Part shown: positions 1-9,379 of the stretch, piece by piece
Position numbering within the stretch: the stretch's first letter is position 1
How the letters are laid out: the number at the start of each line of letters is the position of its first letter
Source: Candidatus Nitrosothermus koennekei
GTDB lineage: Archaea > Thermoproteota > Nitrososphaeria > Nitrososphaerales > Nitrosocaldaceae
NCBI GenBank assembly: GCA_013538715.1
Contig: JACAFH010000001.1
Location: 229,598 to 293,597 of the forward strand
Reading direction: 5' to 3'
DNA: 64,000 bases
The notes under the pieces: generated by a model
Databases searched by the model: none
What the model was told of the DNA's origin: nothing
Seen by the model: the letters and a program-made list of their open reading frames with translations, nothing else
Made by a program: the position numbers and the translations under genes

Positions 1-691
1 CATCTTTATTAAGTGTTGATTCTTCAGGTTTTTTAATCTTGATTATACTATTAATGCTATCATATGCATTCTCACTCTCTCCAGCAATTATTAATTTTAA
101 TACATCACCCACTTTCGCATTTGTTACTTGAGCAGTTAGTGTAGCGTTAAATGGTGGTATAAATGACGATTGATTTAGTTCAATAATCTTAATCTTCTCA
201 TTCTCTAATACCTCTAATCTTACTTCTTCCACTTCCCCTTCTATAGGCTCAACAAATATTTTATACTCAATCTTCTCTCCATTAATTATCTCAACTGCTT
301 GAGGTTCTAGATTAATCTCAAAATCAAATGTTTTAACATTCTCCTCACTAGAGTTATTTACTATAACAGTTATCTCTCTACTCTCTATAATTTCTTCTCC
401 TTTAAAATCTACTCTAACTTTATAAACACCACTCGGTGCATTATCATATGTTGCAATTGTTATAGTAGAATTAAATTGAGATACACCATGTTTTGGATAT
501 ATTATGATCCTTCCTACATCTTCTGGTAATCCATCAACACTTATCTCTACTCTCTTATCTATATTTATAATTGCTATTATGTTTGCAAATTCACCTGCAT
601 TAACTGTAACTTCATCTCTATCAAATCTTATAGTATCATCTCCAAACGCTTGAACAAATATTAGCAATACAATCATAATCAAGTACATCAT
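1..691 (-). CDS. Secreted beta-rich protein, partial (runs off the left edge)
   Basis: An uninterrupted minus-strand frame runs from ATG codons at 691 and 688 to base 1, so the 3' end lies outside the window. The first 16 or so residues (MMYLIMIVLLIFVQAFG) form a hydrophobic signal peptide. The mature part is rich in alternating hydrophobic and charged residues (GEFANIIAII, GVYKVRVDF, IEYKIFVEP), typical of stacked Ig-like or CARDB-like beta domains, and has N-linked sequons such as NSS and NQS. It is probably a cell-surface or exported protein. It diverges from the glycosyltransferase operon that starts at 778. The family is not recognised and the C-terminus, which could carry an anchor, is not visible. 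Confidence 0.6.
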   Translation of the reverse strand, partial: MMYLIMIVLLIFVQAFGDDTIRFDRDEVTVNAGEFANIIAIINIDKRVEISVDGLPEDVGRIIIYPKHGVSQFNSTITIATYDNAPSGVYKVRVDFKGEEIIESREITVIVNNSSEENVKTFDFEINLEPQAVEIINGEKIEYKIFVEPIEGEVEEVRLEVLENEKIKIIELNQSSFIPPFNATLTAQVTNAKVGDVLKLIIAGESENAYDSINSIIKIKKPEESTLNKD

Positions 692-744
692 GGAATTGAA
701 TATTCTTAAGACGCATAAATATTTTTCCATTGAAAAGAAAAAAC

Positions 745-753
745 ATTTATATT
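745..753 (+). promoter_or_regulatory. TATA-like box of the glycosyltransferase operon
   Basis: The sequence TTTATATTA is centred about 29 bases before the ATG at 778. That spacing fits an archaeal TATA box driving a leaderless transcript. It is the only good candidate between the divergent starts at 691 and 778. Confidence 0.45.
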
Positions 754-777
754 AATCCCCTTCTCTAAGATTATTAG

Positions 778-1131
778 ATGAATATTCACCTATTAAAGGT
801 ATTAAATGATATGAAAAGGAGAATGTTAAGAAAGAAGTTATGGAATCTCATATCAAATAGAGAACAAATGCTGATAAATCTAGTATTAGCAAATATAACA
901 ATAGTAAGGAATAAGATATTAGCAATAACAATCAGTAGGTTAATAATAAAGATATTAGTATTATTAAAGTATAGCAATAAGAGATTGGAAGAGATTGGGA
1001 GATCATCTCTAATAAAATTTGTTACTCCAGCAATAAGAATAGGATGGAGTAACGCATCAAAATGGATTTATGATATAGCGATAGTTAGATGGTTAGGTTT
1101 ATTTGCTTATACTCGAGGGGTGATTGGATGA
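778..1131 (+). CDS. Hypothetical basic protein, first gene of the glycosyltransferase operon
   Basis: The predicted 117-residue protein is rich in Ile, Leu, Lys and Arg and has no recognised domain. Residues about 30-65 are hydrophobic with interspersed basic residues, more like an amphipathic helix than a clean transmembrane segment. Reality is supported by context: a TATA-like box sits about 29 bases before its ATG, and its TGA overlaps the ATG of the next glycosyltransferase (ATGA at 1128-1131), which is the junction used throughout this operon. No function is proposed. Confidence 0.5.
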   Translation: MNIHLLKVLNDMKRRMLRKKLWNLISNREQMLINLVLANITIVRNKILAITISRLIIKILVLLKYSNKRLEEIGRSSLIKFVTPAIRIGWSNASKWIYDIAIVRWLGLFAYTRGVIG

Positions 1132-1868
1132 AAAATCTATCTATCATAATACCAGTTTATAATTGCTGTAATGTTATTCTTACTTGCATAGATAATATAA
1201 AGAGTATTGTAGAGAAGATAACTAATAGTTATGAGATAATAATAGTTGATGATGGGAGTATAGATGAGACATGGAAGGTAGCAAGGAGTAAAGCAGATGA
1301 GAATGTTCGAGTGATAAGTTACTATCCAAACGTTGGTAAAGGCTATGCTATAAAGCGTGGCATAATGAGTGCTAAAGGCGAGAAGATAATATTCATAGAT
1401 GGAGATAGAGATATAGATGCGGAATTATTAGCAATATATTATAATGCTTTAGATTATAATGATGTAGTAATTGGTTCGAAATATCATCCAGCATCAAATG
1501 TTAAAGTCCCATTAAGAAGATATATCTTAAGTAAATTATTTAATGTAATAGTTAATAGTATATTAAGATTAGATATAAGTGATACACAAGTAGGTTTAAA
1601 GGCTGGAAAGGCAGAAGTATTTAAGAAGATATTTGAGAGAGTATTGGTTAAGAGATATGCATTTGATGTAGAGATGCTAGTAGTTGCAAGATTATTAGAT
1701 TATAAAATAGCAGAGATGCCAGTAAATCTAGAGATTAATAAACAGTTTAGGATTAGTGAGATAATAAGGATGGTAATAGATATTGCTGGTATAGCATATA
1801 GGTTGAGGATCTTAAACTGGTATAACGAGCCAGAAAAGATTGAATATAAACCATTGATACCGTTATGA
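1128..1868 (+). CDS. Family 2 glycosyltransferase, dolichyl-phosphate sugar synthase type
   Basis: This 246-residue GT-A enzyme has the GT2 hallmarks: IIIPVYN at 6-12, VDDGS at 40-44 for nucleotide-sugar binding, the metal-binding DGDRD at 91-95 and the DTQVGLK block at 152-158 typical of the DPM/ALG5 branch. It probably moves glucose or mannose from a nucleotide sugar to dolichyl phosphate at the membrane, feeding S-layer N-glycosylation or a surface glycan. It lacks the C-terminal membrane helices seen in some members. The start at 1128 is preferred over an upstream in-frame ATG at 1089 because GAGGGGTG lies just before it and the ATG overlaps the preceding stop. Family is clear; sugar and acceptor are inferred. 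Confidence 0.85.
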   Translation: MKNLSIIIPVYNCCNVILTCIDNIKSIVEKITNSYEIIIVDDGSIDETWKVARSKADENVRVISYYPNVGKGYAIKRGIMSAKGEKIIFIDGDRDIDAELLAIYYNALDYNDVVIGSKYHPASNVKVPLRRYILSKLFNVIVNSILRLDISDTQVGLKAGKAEVFKKIFERVLVKRYAFDVEMLVVARLLDYKIAEMPVNLEINKQFRISEIIRMVIDIAGIAYRLRILNWYNEPEKIEYKPLIPL

Positions 1869-2077
1869 AGAGTGAGAGTATAGATAAGAGAATAGGCTCT
1901 TTCATTATTACAATAGCAATCTCCTTCTTCATAGTTTATGCATATCTCTTATTGATATCAGAGTGGAAAGAGGTTGTATTGAGATTAAGCATATTAGTTA
2001 TAGTTGGTATAGTGATAAGTGCAATCGTATGGCTTGGTTTAGCAATTAGAAGATCAAGGAGAATAATAGATAGATGA
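1865..2077 (+). CDS. Small two-helix membrane protein
   Basis: The 70-residue product has two predicted transmembrane helices, about residues 10-27 (SFIITIAISFFIVYAYLL) and 38-58 (LSILVIVGIVISAIVWLGLA), and a basic tail with RRSRRI. It overlaps the preceding and following glycosyltransferases by four bases at each end, so it is surely co-translated with them. A second small two-helix protein sits in the same position before the glycosyltransferase at 3710, which suggests these peptides partner the transferases or anchor them to the membrane. No family name is known to me. Confidence 0.65.
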   Translation: MKSESIDKRIGSFIITIAISFFIVYAYLLLISEWKEVVLRLSILVIVGIVISAIVWLGLAIRRSRRIIDR

Positions 2078-3153
2078 ATATTCTCTGGCTTAATTGGAAG
2101 GATATAAAACATCCAGAAGCAGGAGGTGCAGAAGTCTTTACACATGAGGTTGCAAAGAGATTAGTAAAAGATGGTTATAATATTACACTCTTTACATCTT
2201 TATTTGATGGTGTAAGTGAAGAGGTTATAGACGATATAAATATTGTAAGAAGAGGAAGCAAATTAAGTGTATATAAAGAGGCAGCAAGATATTATAAAGA
2301 GAATAAAGAGAGATTTGATCTTGTTATAGATGAGATAAACACTAAGCCTTTTCTAACTCCAAAGTATGTTAATTCTCCAAAAGTTGCATTAATACATCAG
2401 CTTGCTAGAGAATACTGGTTTTATGAGGTTAGATTCCCAATCAATGTTTTAGGATATTATATTCTAGAGAATTTATGGTTAAAGAATTACTTGAATATAC
2501 CAACAATAGTGCCTTCACAATCTACAAAAGATGATCTTGTAAGGTTAGGTTTCAAGGATATTAGGGTTGTTAAGCAAGGATTGAGTATAGAGCCTCTTGC
2601 TAATATTCCAGCGAAGGATGATAGACCTACTCTGCTCTTTACTGCTAGATTGAAGAGAGTTAAAAGACCTCTTGATGCAATAAAGGCATTTAAACTTGTA
2701 AAGGAGAAGATCAAAGATGCTCAGTTATGGATAGTTGGAGATGGTTATATGTTTGATGAGATAAAGAGATATGAAGATGACTCAATAAAGGTTTATGGTA
2801 AAGTAAGTCATGAGATGAAGATAAGATTAATGAGTAGAGCACATATACTTCTTGCTCCATTTGTAAGAGAAGGATGGGGTTTAGTTGTTACGGAGGCAAA
2901 TGCTTTAGGTACAATTGCTGTAAGTTATGATATACCAGGATTAAGAGATTCTATAATAGATGGTATTACTGGTAAATTAGTTAGATCTGGAGATATAAAT
3001 GGATTGGTAGATGTAAGTATAGAGTTATTAAAAGATGAGAATAGGAGGAGAGAATACGCTATGAATGCTTTAGAATATGCTAAGCAATTCAATTGGAATA
3101 GAACTGCTAAAGAGTTCATAGATGTATTAGAGGGGAATATAAATAGAGTATAA
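2074..3153 (+). CDS. Family 4 glycosyltransferase (GT-B, retaining)
   Basis: The 359-residue protein has the two Rossmann domains of the GT4 family. The N-terminus has the acceptor-side GGAEVFTHEVAKRL motif at 17-30. The C-terminal donor domain begins near 185 (PTLLFTARL) and holds the EX7E signature with E266 and E274 in EGWGLVVTEAN. It probably extends a lipid-linked or surface glycan using a nucleotide-activated sugar at the inner membrane face. It is last of a four-gene overlapping run (778-3153). A degenerate copy of its C-terminal 70 or so residues lies directly downstream. Family is well supported; linkage and sugar are unknown. Confidence 0.85.
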   Translation: MNILWLNWKDIKHPEAGGAEVFTHEVAKRLVKDGYNITLFTSLFDGVSEEVIDDINIVRRGSKLSVYKEAARYYKENKERFDLVIDEINTKPFLTPKYVNSPKVALIHQLAREYWFYEVRFPINVLGYYILENLWLKNYLNIPTIVPSQSTKDDLVRLGFKDIRVVKQGLSIEPLANIPAKDDRPTLLFTARLKRVKRPLDAIKAFKLVKEKIKDAQLWIVGDGYMFDEIKRYEDDSIKVYGKVSHEMKIRLMSRAHILLAPFVREGWGLVVTEANALGTIAVSYDIPGLRDSIIDGITGKLVRSGDINGLVDVSIELLKDENRRREYAMNALEYAKQFNWNRTAKEFIDVLEGNINRV

Positions 3154-3194
3154 TTAAGAATTATATCAATATTAGTTAATCTATGCTGTGGTGA

Positions 3195-3431
3195 TGGAGA
3201 GTTATAGAACTAGGGAATTTAGTTACAGAAGCAAACACATTAGCAACTATAGCGGTATGTAACTTTCAAGGTTTGATAGATTCTATAATTGATGGAAAAA
3301 CTTGATTTAGTGATGTAAAAAGCGATGGTTAATTAAAAGCTAGTGTTGTAAGAAAAGATAAAATGCTATCTAGAAATGCTCTGGAATATGTTAAAGAGTT
3401 TTTAGTTGGTGTAAGTTTCTACATATATTAG
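3195..3431 (+). pseudogene. Degenerate duplicate of the GT4 C-terminal domain
   Basis: Translated in one frame, this stretch reads LVTEANTLATIAV, GLIDSIIDGKT, stop, then further on SRNALEYVKEF. These match in order LVVTEANALGTIAV, GLRDSIIDGITGK and AMNALEYAKQF of the intact gene at 2074-3153. At least two in-frame stops (TGA near 3303 and TAA near 3330) and no start show it is dead. It is probably the remainder of a tandem duplication or of a second glycosyltransferase whose front half was deleted. Confidence 0.75.
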
Positions 3432-3435
3432 AAAT

Positions 3436-3720
3436 ATGCTTAAAATAAAAGCTTCTAGATTTAAACAATTAGTTAAGAATATAACATCGATAAGGATTAG
3501 TATAGAGATAGATGCTAGAGTAAAAATATATATAAAGAATAATTTAGGAGCACCTTTTATAATAGGATTTATGATCATGCTTATAATATCTGCTATAAAT
3601 CTTACTATTAATAATGTAAATATTGCTGAAAAAACTGCTGAATATGCATATTATTCACTAATAATAGGTGTTATACTCCAAATTATATCAATAAATAAGA
3701 AAAATAAACATGTACAATAG
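3436..3720 (+). CDS. Small two-helix membrane protein, second copy type
   Basis: The 94-residue product has a basic N-terminal third (KASRFKQLVKN) and two hydrophobic helices at about 42-59 (FIIGFMIMLIISAINLTI) and 72-87 (YYSLIIGVILQIISIN), then a lysine-rich tail. It overlaps the next glycosyltransferase by 11 bases. Position and topology resemble the 70-residue protein at 1865-2077, although I see no strong residue-level similarity. It is probably an accessory membrane peptide of the glycosyltransferase system. Confidence 0.5.
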   Translation: MLKIKASRFKQLVKNITSIRISIEIDARVKIYIKNNLGAPFIIGFMIMLIISAINLTINNVNIAEKTAEYAYYSLIIGVILQIISINKKNKHVQ

Positions 3721-4519
3721 AGATAGATTAGAATATAAACCTCTAATAAGCATTATAATTCCAACATACAAAAGCGAATCTTACATAGCAAGAACGTTGG
3801 AGTCTCTAAGTGAGCAAACCTATAAAAATTTTGAAGTGTTTATAGTTAACAGAGGAGATATAGCTGATTTAGAGAATATTTGTGCAAAATATAAATTTTG
3901 TAAGGTATTTAGATTAGATAGCGAAAGAACTAAAGCAATAAATTTTGGCGCTAGGATTTGTAATGGCGACTATATTTATTATCTGCCTTCTGATTATGTT
4001 TTAGAACCTACTACATTGGATGAAATTGTATCAGTTATTAGAAGAGATGATCCAGATGCTATTATAATACCTAATCTAATACATGAATCAGAAGGATTCT
4101 GGGCAAAAGTTAAGAATGTAGAGAAGAAGGCTATATTAAATACTAATATCGAAGCAGCAAGATTCTTCAAGAAAGATGTATTCTTTAAAGTAGGTATGTA
4201 TGATGAAAATATGATAGCTTATGAAGAACATGATCTTCATAACAGAGTAAAACTTTTGAATTATAAGATCTGTAGATTAGAACGTATTGGCGAATACATT
4301 ACAAACGAACCTAATCTTATAGGTTATATTAAAAAATATTATTATTATGGAAAAACTATTAATGTATTTATGAAGAAGAATGGTAAATATAGCACACACA
4401 TAATGAATCCTTTTCGCATATCAAGTATTCCAATAAGATTATTGTTACCATTTATATTATATCAACTATGTAGGTATTCTGCTGCTATAATTGGATTTAT
4501 AGTAGCAAGAATGAAATAG
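3710..4519 (+). CDS. Family 2 glycosyltransferase with C-terminal membrane helix
   Basis: The 269-residue protein begins with a GT2 fold: ISIIIPTYKSESYIARTLESL at 14-34 and EQTYKNFEVFIVN at 35-47. The usual DDGS is replaced by NRGD (47-50). The DxD-like site is in LPSDYVLEP at 92-100, and ERTKAINFGARICNGDYI fits the family's next block. Residues 243-265 are hydrophobic and probably tether it to the membrane. It is likely to build the same surface glycan as the enzymes upstream. The altered DDG motif means activity is not certain. Only a decayed region lies downstream, so the operon has probably lost members. Confidence 0.8.
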   Translation: MYNRDRLEYKPLISIIIPTYKSESYIARTLESLSEQTYKNFEVFIVNRGDIADLENICAKYKFCKVFRLDSERTKAINFGARICNGDYIYYLPSDYVLEPTTLDEIVSVIRRDDPDAIIIPNLIHESEGFWAKVKNVEKKAILNTNIEAARFFKKDVFFKVGMYDENMIAYEEHDLHNRVKLLNYKICRLERIGEYITNEPNLIGYIKKYYYYGKTINVFMKKNGKYSTHIMNPFRISSIPIRLLLPFILYQLCRYSAAIIGFIVARMK

Positions 4520-6099
4520 TTATGATATATTTAAATAGATATAAAAATAAAGAGTTAGCAATTTTAATTGTGTTAAACCTAGTATCGCTGTTAAAGTCGG
4601 TCTAGTTATTACAGGCAGTGATATTCATCCATTCTTGCCAGAATCATTAGATACTTTATCATTCATACTTATGGTCTCTACATAATTTTGGTTCATCATT
4701 AATTGCTCTAATGCCCATATTACGTACTTTTTATGTAACATTCTACAGATTTAGGTTATGATATAGCTCAGATAGTATTAAGGCTCATTAAACATAATAG
4801 TTTCTAAATATATTTTCTAACAAAGAATTTATAAATAAAATACATACAATTATAAAGTATATTTTATATGTTTAATTTTACATTTATTAACATAATAGAT
4901 AATGATGGCTTATCTAATCTTTATCGCTCATAAACTTCTCATTGTTATAAGATATCTGTTGTTATGACCTAATGTTTTTGCATAAATATTACAGGTTGAA
5001 CTTATGCACTCATAACAGAGCTTGAATAGGTTTGTTCTATACTCACAATTGTTTGTATATATATCTACTATTATATACTTGTGGATGCGATACAGATTCA
5101 TGCACAAATCTATGTTACTGGCTAGTATGCTGCATATTTATATATACACAATTATCCGTAATCAACTGTCTTATATACCGTGATAGCTATTGAATCGTAA
5201 TTCACTAGCAGATCAAATACAGTGTTTCTATTCATCTCATGGTAACGCGTTAGATTTATCTTATCAAATGAGTCTCTCTTCATGAATTTATTCTTCTCTC
5301 ATGCATAATTTGGTTGAGCATTTCTATAATAATTCCACACCTTTATACTAGCAGAGTTCATCTATCTTTAGCCATCAATCTTGCTATGCTCTACAGATAC
5401 TATCTACTCCATAACAGCTCTAATCATTCAATATTGTTTGTAACTAATTCCAAGATGGTTGTTTATGTTCAAATATCCTAAGCATGATATACAGAATATG
5501 ACGATAAACCATTTATATAATGATCAATAAGTATAGTCTATTATTAATATGTGAAGGCATTCACTATAATAGTAATGTGGAATATGATTCTATACTTTCA
5601 TACATCTTAACATTCATTGAATTGAAAAGGTAACATATCAATCACTTCATCTGGTTACCATAAGCAGACAGACATATATAGATTCGTCCAAAATAGTAGT
5701 TTTATCAATGTAGAAGAATCTATCATTAATTATTGTAACATGATTCTTTATTACTAGCATAGACATTTGTATTACTTTTGAGTGATTATGTTGACGACAT
5801 CTAGATTCTATACAATAATTTTTTATCAAATCTAGGCATGTTATGTAATATACTCTATTCATCACTAGCGTGATATTTAATACCGTGTAAAATATGCTAA
5901 ATATAAACGTAAATTAGTAGATACTAATAACATATAGTGCAACAATATAGCGTTTTTAATCAATGATATATAAGTTGCAATAGCATATGAAGAGTTTGAT
6001 AAATTATATAAGTAAATTGATATATTGTAAATAAAATGTATATATTATATAACAATAAGTTATATTATTATAATATTTTAAACTAATACGTCAATTTCT
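4520..6099 (+). other. Long region without intact genes; decayed sequence
   Basis: About 1.6 kb between two glycan genes contains no convincing intact gene. On the plus strand, 4566-4682 is open for 39 codons (reading VGLVITGSDIHPFLPESLDT) and is followed in the next frame by LHNFGSSLIALMPILRTFYV up to a TGA near 4760, which looks like a frameshifted remnant of a glycosyltransferase. On the minus strand, around 5190-5330, a frame reads KRDSFDKINLTRYHEMNRN with stops on both sides, and 5647-5865 holds a 72-codon frame of unconvincing composition. I read the region as relics of lost genes, possibly including a transposase, but cannot name them. Confidence 0.5.
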
Positions 6100-9000
6100 T
6101 TATGTTCGAGAATGGTTTTTCTTTGCCCAATTGTAGATTAGGTATGTTGTGCAAACTATTAAAGTAGTGACTGATATTATTGAACCGATGTAAAACCATC
6201 TTTGGGGTTCATATTCTATGATGATTTCTAAGAGACCTTGTTGATTTATCCAGAAACCATTTATCGTGCCAAACAAGGGTATGGATTGTATTTTTTCTCC
6301 ATTTACATAAGTAACCCATAGAGGATCATATGATTCTGCAAAAGAGAGTAGGAAAGGTTTAATAGCATTGACTTTAACTACATATTTAGTGGGGTTTATC
6401 TTTTGGTAACTTATTACTTGAGCTGGATCTTCATCGACAAAAATATTTTCTATAGGTTCGTTCTCTTTTTGTGTGTTATAAAACCAAATAACATCCACAT
6501 TAGCAGGAGATTGTGCTAGATTAGTTAGTTCAATAGTATGTTTTCCTCTTTCTAACCCTATCGATCCTATGTAGTTCCAATTTAGTTGGGGTGAATTGAT
6601 TTTATACTCTCTATCATCTATTTTTATTGTCAGATGTCCCATACTTCTAATTGCAAAGATATAATCACTTGTTTTTATAATTTCTATAGTGTTAGAGAGT
6701 TTTGATGTTTCATTTAGTTCTAGCATTTGTCCATTACTGGCTTCCTCATACTTATCTGATATCTTGCTATTTTGGTTGTAAAGATCTGATTCTGCTTCTA
6801 GAATATATATGATTCTCTTGTCTTGTAAAGACTGCTCTAGTTGTATCTTAGCATCTTCATATTCTTGTTTAGGAATTAATGCGAAGAGGTTTATTGCATT
6901 GAACCCTTCTAAATTTCGTAATGTGATTTTATGATATCCTTTCCCTACATCTATTGTTCCAATTTCTTTCCATATAAATTTATTGAGTTGATCCGCTGTG
7001 TTTAGAATGTAGTCTTTGTCATCTAACTGTACATGGATTGCTCCACCATACTGATTTTGGAACAACCGTATTAAGAATATGTATTTATTTGTTTCTTCTA
7101 CTGTAAATGGGATTTCAAGAGTATTATTGATAGCCCAAGTAAAGATCAAGCCTTTGTTATAGTCAGATTGCCAATTATTCATACCTCTTTGTTCTAAATA
7201 ATAATGCCAAGGGGCATGTAGTCGATCTGCAGTGGCGGCTTTAGACCAGAACTTTGCTGGATTATGGAAGTAGGTGGAGTTAAAAGGTGTTATAAGAACT
7301 CCCTTTTCCTTTGCAGTTTCGTAAAGCCACACTGATTCGAAACCAGATAAAACTACTTTGGCTCTCTCTATCGTATATTTTCTAGCATCTGATGTAACTG
7401 TAATATGGGATGCATTTGGCAGAAATGTTATAGCATAGAAGTTCTTTCCATCTAGATCCGATAATATTAAATTCCTCGGAACATAAAAAGGTGTAAGATT
7501 ATACGGATTCTCGCATATAGTTAGATAATCAAGTTTGTTGCAACTCAAATATTGATAATCTGTAAAGTTTGATGCGCCTAAGATATCGGTTCTCTTAATA
7601 ATATATTTAATGTTAAGAGCATTTAGGAGATATTGTGGTGCTTCCTCTTTAGTTAACATTTTAACGTATTCAAAATTCTTATTATGAGTTGATCCTATGG
7701 ATCGTTCTATAACATCAGATGTTGCTTTTTCATGATTCCAAACATACCTATCGGTGCCGAGAATGCTCTGAGTTGAGATTGGATATAGCCATAAAACCTT
7801 ATGCTCTATGGGAATTTTATCATATAAGTCATAATACTCTTGTGGCATGTAGGTAGGTGAATATACCCTGTTTATGTAAACTAGCGAAGGGGAAGATGCT
7901 ATGTTTATAATCAATATTACTATAAATGAGAATGATGTTACAACAAATCTTTTCTTATCTTTAAGTAAGGTAAGACCAGATAACAACATCACAACAAGGA
8001 ATATTGGGACTAACACGGCAAGTTTTCCCCATTCTCTAAATGGGGCAAAAATGTCGATATAGCCCATTCGTCCAAAGAAGTGAATTATATTTAATAAAAT
8101 AGAATTGTTAACTCCTTGCATAAAGAAGATTATGCCTACAATAAAAAGTAATGAAAAGAGAGTTAGTGCTCTATGTTTCTTTTCTGCTGCAGGAATAAAG
8201 AGCGCTGTAAGAAAGGCAAACATAAATAATAATAATGAAGTCAGAAGAAACACAGGATTTTTAAGAAGAGTTGTTGGAAGTTGAGGCCACCAATTATTGG
8301 TAAATGTAAAGATATTAATCAAATCTCCATTTCTAGAAAGAAATGATAGTTGATCTATACTCATAGGTATGGGATATTCTAGACCAGATCTAAATAACAG
8401 AAATAACAACGATATATTGGAAAAAAGATAAATTGTCATAGGAATGCTAATAAATAAAAGAAGTTTCTTTATATTCCTATCCAACAAGATCAAATGTATG
8501 ATTAAAAATACATGTATAACAAACATGTAAATGAATTGGTGAGGAATTATACCGTAGATAGCGAATAGCAATGAATAGATTATTAATTGCGTTATCTTTC
8601 TATATAATATGTAAGTCAATCCACAATACAAATATAACGGAAATATAGCATAACTATACCATATCCATAGATGCACTATTCTTTCAACAGACCATAGATT
8701 TAAGTAATAGAATATGGTTATACATGGAATTAATAAAGCACGATAGTGTTCTTTCATTTCAAATAGGTTACATAATTTGAATATGCCATAACATCCTATA
8801 ATAATAGAAGCCAATACTACTATACTGGCAATCTGACTATCTGTAACTGAAGGTATTAATGTTGATAACATAGATATACCTCCAAACAAAGGTCCTATTC
8901 TAATTTCATCATCTCTTACCTCTCCAGCACGTTGGTTAAATATATAATAGAGTGTTCGATGTCTTTCAAATCCCGAATTATTGCCTATAAATGATGTCAA

Positions 9001-9108
9001 GTCTCCATAAACGAAATTTAATCGATTATCTAAAAGCGGATGCAATAATGGACTAAAGAAAATAAGCACGATACTTAATGAAATCAAAAAAGATATCAAG
9101 GATAACAT
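6100..9108 (-). CDS. Large multi-pass membrane protein with C-terminal carbohydrate-binding-like domains (GT-C-like)
   Basis: The 1002-residue protein starts with about a dozen hydrophobic helices (residues 1-420), beginning MLSLISFLISLSIVLIFFSP. A soluble part of about 530 residues follows and one last helix lies near 973-994 with a basic tail. The topology resembles GT-C polyprenyl-phosphate sugar transferases and YfhO-like proteins. The soluble part has two similar beta-sandwich units, near 665-742 (KYIFLIRLFQ ... GKGYHKITLRNLEG) and 810-876 (DYIFAIRSMG ... ERGKHTIELTNLAQ), like carbohydrate-binding modules. It probably transfers or ligates a lipid-linked sugar outside the cell. It starts five bases after the end of a decayed epimerase gene, in the same orientation. 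The enzymatic role is inference from architecture. Confidence 0.6.
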   Translation of the reverse strand: MLSLISFLISLSIVLIFFSPLLHPLLDNRLNFVYGDLTSFIGNNSGFERHRTLYYIFNQRAGEVRDDEIRIGPLFGGISMLSTLIPSVTDSQIASIVVLASIIIGCYGIFKLCNLFEMKEHYRALLIPCITIFYYLNLWSVERIVHLWIWYSYAIFPLYLYCGLTYILYRKITQLIIYSLLFAIYGIIPHQFIYMFVIHVFLIIHLILLDRNIKKLLLFISIPMTIYLFSNISLLFLLFRSGLEYPIPMSIDQLSFLSRNGDLINIFTFTNNWWPQLPTTLLKNPVFLLTSLLLFMFAFLTALFIPAAEKKHRALTLFSLLFIVGIIFFMQGVNNSILLNIIHFFGRMGYIDIFAPFREWGKLAVLVPIFLVVMLLSGLTLLKDKKRFVVTSFSFIVILIINIASSPSLVYINRVYSPTYMPQEYYDLYDKIPIEHKVLWLYPISTQSILGTDRYVWNHEKATSDVIERSIGSTHNKNFEYVKMLTKEEAPQYLLNALNIKYIIKRTDILGASNFTDYQYLSCNKLDYLTICENPYNLTPFYVPRNLILSDLDGKNFYAITFLPNASHITVTSDARKYTIERAKVVLSGFESVWLYETAKEKGVLITPFNSTYFHNPAKFWSKAATADRLHAPWHYYLEQRGMNNWQSDYNKGLIFTWAINNTLEIPFTVEETNKYIFLIRLFQNQYGGAIHVQLDDKDYILNTADQLNKFIWKEIGTIDVGKGYHKITLRNLEGFNAINLFALIPKQEYEDAKIQLEQSLQDKRIIYILEAESDLYNQNSKISDKYEEASNGQMLELNETSKLSNTIEIIKTSDYIFAIRSMGHLTIKIDDREYKINSPQLNWNYIGSIGLERGKHTIELTNLAQSPANVDVIWFYNTQKENEPIENIFVDEDPAQVISYQKINPTKYVVKVNAIKPFLLSFAESYDPLWVTYVNGEKIQSIPLFGTINGFWINQQGLLEIIIEYEPQRWFYIGSIISVTTLIVCTTYLIYNWAKKNHSRT

Positions 9109-9112
9109 TACT

Positions 9113-9379
9113 TCATCTAACCTTACTTTCTAAACATTCTACTATTCGTGTTAAGATATAATTGAGTCTCAAAGATCTTACATGACTACCACAACCAACA
9201 TTTAGATTGTATTTTGTGTCAGGTAATTTAAGTTGTTCAAAAAACACTTGAGCCATATTGTAAGAGTAATGCTGTCCAGTATGAAGAATAAAGTAATCTA
9301 ATTTCAAACGTTCACACTCACGAATAATTGGAGACATTATAATCTCAGGTCACGTCCCAAGTACAATTGAAATTTTCAT
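9113..9379 (-). pseudogene. wecB: UDP-N-acetylglucosamine 2-epimerase, N-terminal remnant with in-frame TGA
   Basis: From the ATG at 9379 the frame reads MKISIVLGT, stop, PEII, then SPIIRECERL, YFILHTGQHYSYNM and FFEQLKLPD. This is the N-terminal signature of WecB-type epimerases (GTRPEIIK ... HTGQHY), with the Arg codon of GTRPE changed to TGA. Only about 88 codons of an expected 370 or so remain; the frame then ends just before the large membrane protein. The intact enzyme makes UDP-ManNAc for surface glycans. The remnant cannot encode a working enzyme. A later GTG or ATG could start a 74-residue peptide, but it would lack the active site. Confidence 0.8.

Noticed and set aside
5647..5865. 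72-codon minus-strand frame in the decayed region
   Set aside because: No promoter, no family resemblance and it sits among relics; kept only as part of the decayed region.
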